A stretch of DNA of 64,000 nucleotides from Bacteroidota bacterium (GCA_023251455.1 JAHEYT010000022.1:1-64000); one strand, 5' to 3'; numbered from the stretch's first letter, positions 8,673 to 18,075 are shown. Notes: generated from the letters alone by a model not told the origin. A program made the numbers and translations.

Positions 8673-9584
8673 CTAAACTTCTTCCGGTTTCCTTTTTTTC
8701 CTGACCACTAAAATGGCTCCAGACAAGGCAAGCAAAGCTCCTAGTATCGAAAGTACAGAAAAATGTTCAGGGGCGATCCAGCTTACCTGAAGCCAGGTGA
8801 GAACACCCATGATAACAAAAGTGATGATCGGATTCATAATCAGCAAAACGCTGACCTTTCCGGCTTCCATATATTTGAGGGCAAGCGACAAACACACGTA
8901 AGAGATGAGCGTGTTGGCTCCCAGAAAAATTAAAAGCAACCAATAGCCGAAACTTAAATGCGCGAGACTTTCGAAATTAGCAAAGGGCAAATAGAGCAGA
9001 ATTGGTAATCCGAAGATGAATAAATTCAAGGTAGTTACCGGATGCTGGCGGATTAGCTTTTTCTGCATGGCCGCATAAACCGCCCAGGTGAGAGCTGCGG
9101 AAACCGTTAGCAACATCCCTTTGGTGTATTCGCTTTTGTTGGCGGGCAAAGCGGTTAAATGCTGCTGGTAAAAAATCCAGAAGCCAATTAGTGCAAGCAG
9201 AAAGCCAAGTCCCTGAACCAACGAAAGTTTTTCTTTGAAAAAGACAACTCCGAAAATAGCCAGTACAACCTGACCTGTTTGAACGGCAACCTGCGCATTC
9301 CCCGGAGTGGTGTACTGAACACCCCACATAAAACCAATGTAATTCCAGGCTAGCATTAAGGTTGAAATAACAAGGATCAACGAAGGTTTATATAGAATTT
9401 TTAGGGCTTTGGGGTCGTTAAAAAGAGCCCAAACAGCCATTCCTGAAAAGGCCAATGAAAACCTGAACCAAACAATGGTTGGCGAATCAATCGCTTTGGA
9501 GGCAACTTTTAGCGCAATGGCCAAAACACCCCACATCAAAACGGTAATTAGTGTAAATAAAATTCCTTTTGCCTGATTGCTCAT
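8673..9584 (-). CDS. EamA/DMT-family transporter
   Basis: 303 residues with about ten transmembrane helices and two EamA repeats. N-terminus MSNQAKGILFTLITVLMWGVLAIALK and WVQYTTPGNAQVAVQTGQVVLAIFGVVFFKEKLS in the first half; GMLLTVSAALTWAVYAAMQKKL starts the second half, and the protein ends in a basic tail RKKRKPEEV that probably faces the cytoplasm. Distinct in sequence from the neighbouring DMT protein, so it is not a recent duplicate. Substrate unknown. Confidence 0.87.
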   Translation of the reverse strand: MSNQAKGILFTLITVLMWGVLAIALKVASKAIDSPTIVWFRFSLAFSGMAVWALFNDPKALKILYKPSLILVISTLMLAWNYIGFMWGVQYTTPGNAQVAVQTGQVVLAIFGVVFFKEKLSLVQGLGFLLALIGFWIFYQQHLTALPANKSEYTKGMLLTVSAALTWAVYAAMQKKLIRQHPVTTLNLFIFGLPILLYLPFANFESLAHLSFGYWLLLIFLGANTLISYVCLSLALKYMEAGKVSVLLIMNPIITFVIMGVLTWLQVSWIAPEHFSVLSILGALLALSGAILVVRKKRKPEEV

Positions 9585-9591
9585 TGAAAAA

Positions 9592-9617
9592 GTTCCAAGT
9601 TTCAGGTTTCAAGTTGT
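9592..9617. repeat. Dispersed TTCCAAGTTTCAG repeat, half copy
   Basis: GTTCCAAGTTTCAGGTTTCA lies just upstream of the DMT start codon. The same sequence appears as a complete inverted repeat at 20444-20515 and as half copies at 26399 and 47667. Confidence 0.5.
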
Positions 9618-9676
9618 CAAAACAATGAATGACAATTTAATGACGTGAAACGAATGACTATAATTGACTAATTAAA

Positions 9677-9709
9677 AAAGGTGTCACCGAAATGAACAGC
9701 GACACCTTT
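9677..9709 (-). terminator. Terminator of pheT
   Basis: AAAGGTGTC / GACACCTTT stem with a 15-base loop; read on the minus strand it is followed by TTTTTTAATT. It lies 27 bases downstream of the pheT stop. Confidence 0.8.
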
Positions 9710-9735
9710 CAAAAGTTTTTATCTGTTATCAGAAA

Positions 9736-12186
9736 TTACCGCAACTGAGCGCCCAATTCGCGCTCGTAAGTAGAGACCAGTTTCTGCATAATTTTTTCAA
9801 TCTGTTTGTCGTTCAGCGTCATTTCATCGTTGCGCAAAATGTAGCTGATGGCGTATGATTTTTTGCCTTCCGGAACACCCTTTCCTTCGTAAACGTCAAA
9901 CAAATCGACCGATTGCAACAGTTTACGTTCTGAACGGAAAGCCAAATCGCGCAGTTGGTTGAACTGAACAGTTTTATCGATCAGCAAGGCCAAATCGCGG
10001 CGAACTTCAGGATATTTAGGTAATTCAGCAAACACCACTTTGTTGTTTTTCAGCTCAACAAACACAGTATCCATACTGAAATCGGCAAAATAGACCGGAC
10101 TTCCAATACTAAAAGCTTTCAGCGTTTTTCCTGAAACCACACCAAATTCGACCAGCTTTTTGCCATTAATGAAATATTGCACTCCTTCGCTGATCAACTC
10201 ATTTGAAAAACCTTCTGACTTTAGGTTCAAAACCGAAAAGCCAAGACGTTTCAGAATGTTTTCGGCATACGATTTCAGAAGGAAGAATGAAGTTTTGTTA
10301 GCCGAATTCGACCAATTGGCAGCCTCTTTGTCGCCAGTGACGAATATGCCCAAATGTTCTTCTTCTCGATAATTACGAACCGGATTTTCTTTCAGGCTGC
10401 TGCCGTTAAAGAAATAACAGTTTCCGAATTCATATAAACGCAGATCAGGATTTTTACGGTTTGCATTGTGGGCAATCGACTCTAAACCACCGTAAAGCAA
10501 GGTCTGGCGCATACTTCCCAAATCGTTGCTCAGCGGATTAAACAGTTTCACCGTACTTTCGATCGGGTGAACCGAATTGGTTTCGTAATATGATGTTTTA
10601 GTGAGCGAATTCGACCAAATTTCGTTGAAGCCTTGTGCAGTAAGCATTTCAGCAATCAGATTGCGGAGTTTAGTCGGATTTGGCTTCACCGAATATTGCA
10701 GCGATGAATTGACATTGATTGGCAATTCGATGTTGTTGTAACCATAAATGCGGAGAATTTCTTCGATCACATCGCATTCACGTTTTACATCAACACGATA
10801 TGGTGGAACAAGCAACGAAAGTCCGTTTTCAGTTTCAGATTCGATACAGATTTCAAGAGCATCCAAAATCTGCTTAATTTTCTCTTTACCCAGATCAACG
10901 CCAATCAGTCGCTTGATGTTGGTATAAGTTACATCTACTTTAAAATCGGAAACCGGGTTTGGATAAACGTCAACGATTTCCGAAGAAATTTCGCCGCCAG
11001 CCACTTCTTTAATAAGCAGAGCTGCACGTTTCAGTGCATAAATAGTTCCGTTCGGATCGGTTCCACGTTCAAAGCGGAACGAAGCATCGGTACTCAAAGT
11101 GTGACGACGAGCAGTTTTGCGAATATAAACCGAATCGAACCAGGCGCTTTCGAGGAAAACACTGGTTGTTGAGTCTTTCACGCCTGAATGCAAACCTCCA
11201 AAAACACCGGCAATACACATGCCTTCCGATTCATTGCAGATCAACAAATCGTCTTGGTGCATTTCGCGTTCGATTCCATCCAAAGTGACAAATTTTGAGC
11301 CAGCAGCAGCAGTGCGAACCACCACTTTTCCACCTTTAATTTCAGCCGCATCAAATGCGTGAAGCGGCTGACCTGTTTCGAAAAGCACAAAGTTGGTGAC
11401 GTCAACAATATTATTAATTGGCCTGATGCCAATAAGTTTCAAATTATTTTTAAGCCATTCAGGAGATTCTTTCACTGTAATATTCGAAACAGTAACTCCG
11501 GAATAACGCGGACACGCAGCCGAATTCTGGACTTCAACCGGAATTTCGAGTGAATGGTTATCCACTTTAAAAGCCTCAACCGAAGGACGGTGATAGCTAA
11601 TCGGATGTTTTTGTTTGATGTAAGCAGCCAAATCGCGGGCAATACCAATGTGTGAAGCGCTGTCGATGCGGTTTGGAGTCAAATCGACTTCAAGCATAAA
11701 ATCCGATTCGATTTTGAAATACTCGCTGGCAGGAGTTCCGGGAACAGCCGACGAATCAAGTATCATAATTCCATCGTGACTGGTGCCAAGTCCGATTTCG
11801 TCTTCGGCACAAATCATTCCCTCAGAAACTTCGCCCCTGATTTTTGACTTTTTAATTTTAAACTCAGTATCGCCATCGTACAAGGTAGTACCGACCACGG
11901 CCACCACCACTTTTTGTCCGGCAGCCACATTTGGAGCTCCGCAAACAATGGGTAAAACTTCACCGCTACCCACATTCACCGTTGTTTTGCTTAGGTGATC
12001 CGAATCCGGATGTTGTTCACAAGTCAAAACTTCGCCAATCACCAATCCGCGTAAACCACCTTTAATGGTTTCCACTTCTTCCATGCTTCCAACTTCCAAT
12101 CCAATCTGCGTAAGGAAAGCGGAGACTTCATCAGCAGTATAATCGAGATTGATGTATTCTTTTAACCAGCGGTAAGATATGTTCAT
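9736..12186 (-). CDS. pheT: Phenylalanine--tRNA ligase beta subunit
   Basis: PheT forms the alpha2-beta2 enzyme that charges tRNA-Phe. The start is taken at 12186 (MNISYRWLKEYINLDYTADEV), the usual PheT N-terminus; the ten extra residues of the ORF track are unsupported. The order of domains is complete: tRNA-binding EMAP-like domain (~residues 40-150, PIVCGAPN), B3/B4 editing region (~210-370, SRFERGTDPN nearby), B5 (~400-480), catalytic-like core and a C-terminal FDX-ACB anticodon-binding domain (~720-816, PEVRRDLALLID). 816 residues is standard. The gene is alone, without pheS beside it, which is common in Bacteroidota. Confidence 0.97.
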   Translation of the reverse strand: MNISYRWLKEYINLDYTADEVSAFLTQIGLEVGSMEEVETIKGGLRGLVIGEVLTCEQHPDSDHLSKTTVNVGSGEVLPIVCGAPNVAAGQKVVVAVVGTTLYDGDTEFKIKKSKIRGEVSEGMICAEDEIGLGTSHDGIMILDSSAVPGTPASEYFKIESDFMLEVDLTPNRIDSASHIGIARDLAAYIKQKHPISYHRPSVEAFKVDNHSLEIPVEVQNSAACPRYSGVTVSNITVKESPEWLKNNLKLIGIRPINNIVDVTNFVLFETGQPLHAFDAAEIKGGKVVVRTAAAGSKFVTLDGIEREMHQDDLLICNESEGMCIAGVFGGLHSGVKDSTTSVFLESAWFDSVYIRKTARRHTLSTDASFRFERGTDPNGTIYALKRAALLIKEVAGGEISSEIVDVYPNPVSDFKVDVTYTNIKRLIGVDLGKEKIKQILDALEICIESETENGLSLLVPPYRVDVKRECDVIEEILRIYGYNNIELPINVNSSLQYSVKPNPTKLRNLIAEMLTAQGFNEIWSNSLTKTSYYETNSVHPIESTVKLFNPLSNDLGSMRQTLLYGGLESIAHNANRKNPDLRLYEFGNCYFFNGSSLKENPVRNYREEEHLGIFVTGDKEAANWSNSANKTSFFLLKSYAENILKRLGFSVLNLKSEGFSNELISEGVQYFINGKKLVEFGVVSGKTLKAFSIGSPVYFADFSMDTVFVELKNNKVVFAELPKYPEVRRDLALLIDKTVQFNQLRDLAFRSERKLLQSVDLFDVYEGKGVPEGKKSYAISYILRNDEMTLNDKQIEKIMQKLVSTYERELGAQLR

Positions 12187-12453
12187 GATAAAATGTCTTT
12201 TATGTCTGAAATTCAATGATCGGCAAAAGTAATGATTTTTTAGGGTGGGGAAACAAAAAAGCTTGTCAAAATAACATCCTTAACAATGACATTCAGACCA
12301 AATGAATATTGCGAAAATTAGGATTGTGGTGCTCTCCAATACCTGAAATTCCTGAAATAAATCATATTCCTGTGAATTTAACGACTTTTATCAGCTTTGT
12401 AACAGGTCTAAATTTCTATATTTCAACCCAAATAAAAACCAAAGCCTTCCAGA

Positions 12454-14559
12454 ATGAAGAAGATCGGAATATCAATTGCTGCATTTTCATTATGCCTATG
12501 TTCGTGCTTCACTATTAATGCCCAAACGAGAGACATGAATAACCCATTTTTCAGCGAATACAAAACGCCTTTTCAGGTTCCGCCTTTTAACGAAATAAAG
12601 TTGGAACATTTCAAACCAGCCATGGAAGCCGGCATGGCCGATCAACTTGCTGAAATTAAAGCGATAACTGAGAATAAGGAAGCTCCAAACTTTGATAACA
12701 CTATACTGGCGTTTGACAATTCGGGCGAATTACTTACGAAATCACGTATCTTTTCGAACCTGAACTCGGCTAACACCAACGACCAGATGCAGGCACTGGC
12801 ACGTGAAATTACCCCAATGCAATCGGCTCACCGCGACAATATCATGCTCAATATGGATCTTTTCAAACGGGTAAAGGTCGTTTTTGAAAAACGAAATTCC
12901 ATGAATCTGAATCATGATCAACTGCGTTTGGTGGAAAAAGTCTATAAAGATTTTGAGCGAAGCGGTGCTAATCTTCCGGAGGAGAAACAGGCAGAATTGC
13001 GCAAACTGAATGAACAACTTTCGATGCTTAGCCTCAAATTCGGTGAAAATACACTGGCCGAAACCAACAAGAATTTCAAAATGGTTGTCGACAATAAGGA
13101 AGACCTGAAAGGTTTACCTGATGATGTTATTACTTCGGCTGCCGAACTGGCTAAAAAAGCTGGTCAGGAAGGAAAATGGATTTTCACACTTCAAAAACCA
13201 AGCATGTTACCGTTTCTTCAGTATGCCGAAAACCGCAGTCTGCGCGAAAAGTTATATAAAGGCTACCTGAATCGCGGAAATTATAACAATGCCTTCGACA
13301 ACAAACAAGTTATTGCAAACATCATCAAGTTGCGTGACGAGCGGGCAAAACTTTTAGGATTTCCGAATTTTGCATCCTACGTGGTAGATGAAAACATGGC
13401 CAAGACTCCCGAAAATGTTAATGACTTTCTGATGAAACTTTGGGTTCCGGCACTTGAACGTGCAAAAAAGGAACGGGACGACATGCAGGCCATGATTAAC
13501 AAGGAAGGTGGCCAATTCAAGCTCGAATCATGGGATTGGTGGTTTTATGCCGAAAAGGTTCGTAAAGCCAAATACGATCTGGATGGAGCCCAGTTGAAAC
13601 CTTATTTCAAACTCGAAAATGTAATCGACGGGATGTTTTATGTGGCCAACAAATTGTATGGTGTAAAATTCATCAAACGCACCGATCTTCCTGTTTATAA
13701 TGAAGAGGTAATGACTTATGAAGTTCAGGAAGCAGATGGCCGCCACATCGGAATTTTCTATATGGATTTTCATCCACGTGCCGGTAAAAATAATGGAGCA
13801 TGGTGCACATCCTTTCGTTCTCAATCATACAAAGACGGGAAACTCATAACACCAGTCGTTTCCATCGTTTGTAACTTTACCCGCCCGGCTGGCGATGTTC
13901 CGGCTCTTTTGAGTTTTGAGGAAGTAACCACATTGTTCCATGAATCAGGCCATGCTTTCCACGGGTTATTTACCGACGGACCGTACAAGCGCACTGCCCG
14001 CGATGTTCCACGCGATTTCGTAGAACTTCCATCGCAAATCATGGAAAACTGGGCTTCGGAACCCGCTGTTTTGCGTGTTTATGCCAAACATTACAAAACC
14101 GGCCAGGTCATTCCGGAAGAATTGATCACCAAGCTAACCAAGAGTGCACAATTCAACCAGGGATTCGAAACTGTTGAATATTTGGCTGCCTCATTGCTCG
14201 ACATGGACTATCATACCAATTCGGTTAATGTTGATGCCGCTGCCTTCGAAAAAGCCTCGATGGATAAGATTGGCTTGATTAATGAAATTGCTCCGCGTTA
14301 CCGAAGCACCTATTTCTCACACATTTTCTCGGGAGGTTATTCTGCCGGATATTACGTTTACATCTGGGCTGCTGTGCTCGACGCCGATGCGTTTGATGCT
14401 TTCAAACAAAGCGGAAATTTGTTTAATCCTGAACTGGCGGCCAAATTCAGAACCTTGTTAACCAAATCGGGTTCCGACGAAGGAATGACTATTTACAAGA
14501 ATTTCCGTGGTCAGGAACCATCGATTGAACCTTTATTGAAACGCCGGGGACTAAAATAG
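12454..14559 (+). CDS. dcp: M3-family zinc metallopeptidase (Dcp-like), copy 1
   Basis: A 701-residue M3 peptidase of the peptidyl-dipeptidase Dcp type. The zinc motif HESGH lies at about residue 495 (TTLFHESGHAFHGLF) with the third ligand region DFVELPSQIMENW following. MKKIGISIAAFSLCLCSCFTINAQ is a signal peptide, possibly lipoprotein type. The C-terminal SGGYSAGYYVY and KSGSDEGMTIYKNFRG segments match the family. It removes dipeptides from the C-termini of peptides in the periplasm. The next gene is a close paralogue starting 25 bases after this stop, so this is a tandem duplication. Confidence 0.93.
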   Translation: MKKIGISIAAFSLCLCSCFTINAQTRDMNNPFFSEYKTPFQVPPFNEIKLEHFKPAMEAGMADQLAEIKAITENKEAPNFDNTILAFDNSGELLTKSRIFSNLNSANTNDQMQALAREITPMQSAHRDNIMLNMDLFKRVKVVFEKRNSMNLNHDQLRLVEKVYKDFERSGANLPEEKQAELRKLNEQLSMLSLKFGENTLAETNKNFKMVVDNKEDLKGLPDDVITSAAELAKKAGQEGKWIFTLQKPSMLPFLQYAENRSLREKLYKGYLNRGNYNNAFDNKQVIANIIKLRDERAKLLGFPNFASYVVDENMAKTPENVNDFLMKLWVPALERAKKERDDMQAMINKEGGQFKLESWDWWFYAEKVRKAKYDLDGAQLKPYFKLENVIDGMFYVANKLYGVKFIKRTDLPVYNEEVMTYEVQEADGRHIGIFYMDFHPRAGKNNGAWCTSFRSQSYKDGKLITPVVSIVCNFTRPAGDVPALLSFEEVTTLFHESGHAFHGLFTDGPYKRTARDVPRDFVELPSQIMENWASEPAVLRVYAKHYKTGQVIPEELITKLTKSAQFNQGFETVEYLAASLLDMDYHTNSVNVDAAAFEKASMDKIGLINEIAPRYRSTYFSHIFSGGYSAGYYVYIWAAVLDADAFDAFKQSGNLFNPELAAKFRTLLTKSGSDEGMTIYKNFRGQEPSIEPLLKRRGLK

Positions 14560-14583
14560 AATTTACACTAAAAAAATAAATCC

Positions 14584-16698
14584 ATGAAGAAAATCGGTTT
14601 ATCAGTTGTTGCATTAGCATTGATATTGAATGCATGCAATACGACCAAAGAACAAAAAAAAGACATGAACAATCCATTCTTTAAAGAGTACACCACTCCA
14701 TTTCAGGTTCCGCCATTCAACGAAATCAAGCTGGAACATTTCCTGCCTGCCATTGAAGCAGGAATTACCGATCATCTGGCTGAAATTAAAACAATTACCG
14801 ACAACAAAGAAGAGCCAACTTTCGAAAATACCATTCAGGCATTCGATGAGTCTGGATTACTCTTATCAAGGGCAAACCTGACTTTTAGTAACCTAAATTC
14901 AGCAAACACCAATGATGAGATGCAGGCTCTGGCACGCGAAATTACTCCAAAAATTACGACTCACAGCGACAATATCATGCTGAATAAAGCGCTTTTCACC
15001 CGTATTAAAGCGGTGTACGACAAGCGAAAAGAAATAAATCTGAATCCGGAACAACTTCGGGTGACTGAAAAATACTACGAGGATTTTGTTCGCAGCGGCG
15101 CCAACCTTCCGGATGACAAGCAGACCGAATTGCGCAAACTGAACGATGAATTGTCGATGCTTTGTTTGAAATATGGTGAAAATATATTGGCTGAGACAAA
15201 CAAAAATTTCAAATTGGTGGTTGACAATGAAGCGGATCTGAAAGGTTTGCCTGCTGATGTTATTGCAGGTGCTGCCGATCAGGCTAAAAACGACAGTCTG
15301 GCTGGGAAATGGGTATTTACCCTTCAAAAACCAAGCTGGATACCATTCCTTCAGTATGCCGAAAACCGCGAGTTACGCAAAAAACTTTACGATGGTTGGC
15401 TCATGCGGGGCAATAACAACAATGCCAACGACAATAAGGAAATCGTTGCAAAAGTGGTTACCCTTCGCGAACAGCGGGCTAAATTACTCGGATTCGATTC
15501 ACATGCGGCTTATGTGGTTGACATTAACATGGCCAAAACTCCGGGTAATGTGTACGATTTTCTTCATAAACTTTGGACTCCGACTTTAAACCGTGCAAAA
15601 GTTGAACTTGCCGACATGCAGGCTTTGAGCGATAAAGAAGGTGGAAAATTTAAGCTCGAGATGTCGGATTGGTGGTATTATGCCGAAAAAGTACGCAAAG
15701 CCAAATTCGATTTAGACGAATCGGCTACCAAACCATATTTTAGCCTCGATAATGTGGTTAAAGGAATGATGCATGTTTCGGGCAAATTGTACGGAATTAA
15801 ATTCGTCGAACGCACCGATTTACCAATATATAATGAAGAAGTAAAAGCTTATGAAGTTCAGGAAGCTGATGGTTCACACATTGGTGTTTTTTACATGGAT
15901 TTCCATCCGAGACCAGGCAAAGGTGGTGGTGCATGGTGTACCTCCTTCCGTGACACATGGTACCAGAATGGAAAGAAAGTTACTCCTGTAGTTTCAATCG
16001 TTTGTAACTTCACCCGACCAGTTGGCGATGTGCCTGCCCTTCTGAGCCTCGACGAAGTAACCACTTTGTTTCACGAAGCAGGCCATGCACTGCACGGTTT
16101 ATTTACCGACGGGCCTTATCGCCGCACTGCCGGAAATGTTCCACGCGATTTTGTAGAACTGCCATCGCAGATTATGGAAAATTGGGCTACTGAACCTGAA
16201 GTATTGCGGGCTTATGCCAAACATTACAAAACCGGAGAGGTAATGCCTGATGCATTGATTGAAAAAATATCAAAAAGCGCCCAGTTTAATCAGGGCTTTA
16301 TCACCGGAGAATACATTGCAGCTTCCTTATTGGATATGGATTGGCACAGCAAACCATTTACCGGAGATGTACTTGCCTTCGAAAAAGCTTCGATGGACAA
16401 CATCGGATTAATACCGGAAATTGCACCACGATACAGAAGCACCTATTTCTCACACATCTTCTCCGGAGGATTTGATTATTCCGCAGGTTACTATGTTTAT
16501 TTGTGGGCTGCCGTGCTCGACGCAGATGCTTTTGATGCATTCGAAAAAAGCGGCAATATCTTTAATCCTGAAATTGCTGCCAAATTCCGCACCCTGCTTG
16601 CCAAAAGCGGATCGGACGAGGGAATGACCATTTACCGCAACTTCCGTGGACAAGATCCATCGTTGGAACCACTTTTGAAAAACAGAGGTTTGAAATAG
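14584..16698 (+). CDS. dcp: M3-family zinc metallopeptidase (Dcp-like), copy 2
   Basis: 704 residues, closely similar to copy 1 over the whole length. The zinc motif is HEAGH (~residue 495). The leader MKKIGLSVVALALILNACNTTKEQKK ends in a lipobox (LNAC), so the protein is predicted to be lipid-anchored, in contrast to the differing leader of copy 1. It carries two extra residues in a conserved C-terminal loop, SGGFDYSAGYY against SGGYSAGYY. The different leaders and loop suggest the copies have started to specialise. Co-transcription with copy 1 is likely because only 25 bases separate them. Confidence 0.93.
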   Translation: MKKIGLSVVALALILNACNTTKEQKKDMNNPFFKEYTTPFQVPPFNEIKLEHFLPAIEAGITDHLAEIKTITDNKEEPTFENTIQAFDESGLLLSRANLTFSNLNSANTNDEMQALAREITPKITTHSDNIMLNKALFTRIKAVYDKRKEINLNPEQLRVTEKYYEDFVRSGANLPDDKQTELRKLNDELSMLCLKYGENILAETNKNFKLVVDNEADLKGLPADVIAGAADQAKNDSLAGKWVFTLQKPSWIPFLQYAENRELRKKLYDGWLMRGNNNNANDNKEIVAKVVTLREQRAKLLGFDSHAAYVVDINMAKTPGNVYDFLHKLWTPTLNRAKVELADMQALSDKEGGKFKLEMSDWWYYAEKVRKAKFDLDESATKPYFSLDNVVKGMMHVSGKLYGIKFVERTDLPIYNEEVKAYEVQEADGSHIGVFYMDFHPRPGKGGGAWCTSFRDTWYQNGKKVTPVVSIVCNFTRPVGDVPALLSLDEVTTLFHEAGHALHGLFTDGPYRRTAGNVPRDFVELPSQIMENWATEPEVLRAYAKHYKTGEVMPDALIEKISKSAQFNQGFITGEYIAASLLDMDWHSKPFTGDVLAFEKASMDNIGLIPEIAPRYRSTYFSHIFSGGFDYSAGYYVYLWAAVLDADAFDAFEKSGNIFNPEIAAKFRTLLAKSGSDEGMTIYRNFRGQDPSLEPLLKNRGLK

Positions 16699-16712
16699 AA
16701 AAATTCTTTAGG

Positions 16713-16770
16713 AAATAGTCATGAGTCATTAGAAAAGTAGGTTTTCAACCATTTCAAAATGACTATTGAC
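16713..16770. repeat. AGTCATTAG-family inverted repeat after the M3 pair
   Basis: AATAGTCATGAGTCATT and AATGACTATTGAC form imperfect arms. The sequence matches the palindromes at 7005-7094 and 47198-47253. Confidence 0.5.
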
Positions 16771-16793
16771 TTTTTACTGTTGATTAAGGGACC

Positions 16794-16830
16794 AAGGGCC
16801 CGTTTCGCTTAGGTGAAACGGGCCTTTTTT
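16794..16830 (+). terminator. Strong terminator of the M3 peptidase operon
   Basis: GGCCCGTTTC / GAAACGGGCC, short loop, then TTTTTT. It separates the M3 peptidases from the endolysin-holin unit. Confidence 0.9.
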
Positions 16831-16886
16831 GTGTCAGATTTTCGATAAGGAAAAATAAATCAAAATGAGGGGTAACCTTTTCAATC

Positions 16887-16954
16887 TTAAGTGGATAAAA
16901 ATATAAAGACACACATATCTTTTATAAGGTAAGATATCACAATTTCCCACTTAA
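16887..16954 (+). promoter_or_regulatory. Nested inverted repeats upstream of endolysin gene
   Basis: Outer arms TTAAGTGG (16887) and CCACTTAA (16947) enclose inner arms ATATCTT (16915) and AAGATAT (16931). The block ends 12 bases before the endolysin ATG, so it could act as a leader structure or operator controlling the cassette. Confidence 0.45.
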
Positions 16955-16966
16955 AACACAAATCTT

Positions 16967-17500
16967 ATGGCCGATTTTACTCAAGCATTCCAGTTAATGA
17001 TAGCCCACGAAGGTGGCTACGTTAACGATCCGGATGATCCGGGAGGCGAGACCTACAAAGGGGTTGCCCGTAAAATTCACAGTAAATGGGATGGCTGGCA
17101 AAACGTAGACATGCTGAAACGCCAGACCGGATTTCCTGCCAATCTCGACAAAGATGCTGAACTTCAGGAAGCTATTGCCGATTTTTATCGGATTAACTTC
17201 TGGGATAAAGTTAAAGGAGATAACATTGAAAATCAAAAGATCGCCGAATCGATTTTTGATTTTGCCGTCAACGCCGGAGTTGGAACCAGCGCTTCATTGG
17301 CACAATTGGTTATTGAGTCTAAAACCGATGGGGTAATTGGGCCCGAATCAATTGCCAAAATCAACGCATTTAACATCGACCACTTCCTGGCTGCATTTAC
17401 CGTAGCTAAAATTGCCCGTTACGTTAGTATCGTAAAGAAAAGACCTACCAGCCGGAAATATTTCTACGGATGGGTTTTACGCGCCCTTGGCGAAAATTAA
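16967..17500 (+). CDS. GH108 N-acetylmuramidase (phage-type endolysin)
   Basis: 177 residues. The N-terminus FQLMIAHEGGYVNDPDDPGGETYKGV is the GH108 signature with the catalytic glutamate in EGGY. The C-terminal half with FDFAVNAGVGTSASLAQLVI and DGVIGPESIAKIN matches the PG_binding_3 domain that follows GH108. Such enzymes cleave the MurNAc-GlcNAc bond of peptidoglycan and are known from phage lysis modules and some secretion systems. No signal peptide is seen, so export would need a holin or similar pore; the gene 75 bases downstream is holin-like. It lies in host sequence, 14 kb from the Mu-like element. Confidence 0.92.
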   Translation: MADFTQAFQLMIAHEGGYVNDPDDPGGETYKGVARKIHSKWDGWQNVDMLKRQTGFPANLDKDAELQEAIADFYRINFWDKVKGDNIENQKIAESIFDFAVNAGVGTSASLAQLVIESKTDGVIGPESIAKINAFNIDHFLAAFTVAKIARYVSIVKKRPTSRKYFYGWVLRALGEN

Positions 17501-17518
17501 ATATTAACTCACTTCTGA

Positions 17519-17551
17519 CTTCGACATGCTACTAAGCGTAGCGTGTCGAAG
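17519..17551. repeat. Palindromic TTCGAC/GTCGAAG repeat, copy 3 (complete)
   Basis: CTTCGACATGCTAC and GTAGCGTGTCGAAG are inverted arms with one mismatch around a 5-base loop. It sits between the endolysin and holin-like genes, where a hairpin in the mRNA may affect the relative amounts of the two proteins. Confidence 0.7.
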
Positions 17552-17574
17552 CCGGAAGGCAAATCAAACAAATC

Positions 17575-18060
17575 ATGGGATTTTTACAAAACCTATTTTC
17601 AGGAGGAGCCAATACGCTTGTCGATTCGGTAGGCAAAGTGCTCGACAATGTGGTCACGACCAAAGAAGAAAAAATGCAGCTTGAAAACGAAATCCGTAAA
17701 TCAGAGATGCAGTTTCAACTTGATCTAAAAAAGCTTTCGAACGAAGAACAACAAATGATACTTGGCGACATCAGCAGCGCCAGACAACGGGAGGCTCAAG
17801 TGCAAACCAGCGAACATGCTACAAAACTGGCAAAAAATGTTTCTCCGTATTTAGCCCTGGGAACAACTTTCATCACGCTTACTCTGTTTTTTGTCCTAAT
17901 ATTCAGGCCGGGAAATGTACCCCAGGAAAGTAAAGAGATTATCCTTTACATTCTTGGGGTTCTGAGCGCCATATTGACACAAATCTACAGTTACTATTTT
18001 GGCTCTTCGGCAGGCAGTGCAGCAAAATCACAAACAATTGCCAGTATAAAAGAAAGATAG
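17575..18060 (+). CDS. Holin-like membrane protein (3TM holin type)
   Basis: 161 residues: a short N-terminal GFLQNLFSGGANTLVDSVGKVLDNV segment, a charged helical stretch (~28-80) and two clear C-terminal membrane helices (YLALGTTFITLTLFFVLIF and IILYILGVLSAILTQIYSYYFG) followed by SSAGSAAKSQTIASIK. This layout and the small-residue C-terminus resemble the GTA/phage 3TM holin family. Placed right behind a GH108 endolysin, it probably makes the membrane lesion that lets the enzyme out. The pair has its own terminator. Confidence 0.75.
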   Translation: MGFLQNLFSGGANTLVDSVGKVLDNVVTTKEEKMQLENEIRKSEMQFQLDLKKLSNEEQQMILGDISSARQREAQVQTSEHATKLAKNVSPYLALGTTFITLTLFFVLIFRPGNVPQESKEIILYILGVLSAILTQIYSYYFGSSAGSAAKSQTIASIKER

Positions 18061-18075
18061 GCAGATAATATTGAG

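Noticed and set aside
12742-15589. ORFs antisense or out of frame in the two M3 peptidase genes
   Set aside because: The same false ORFs appear in both copies because the genes are similar; no independent coding signs.
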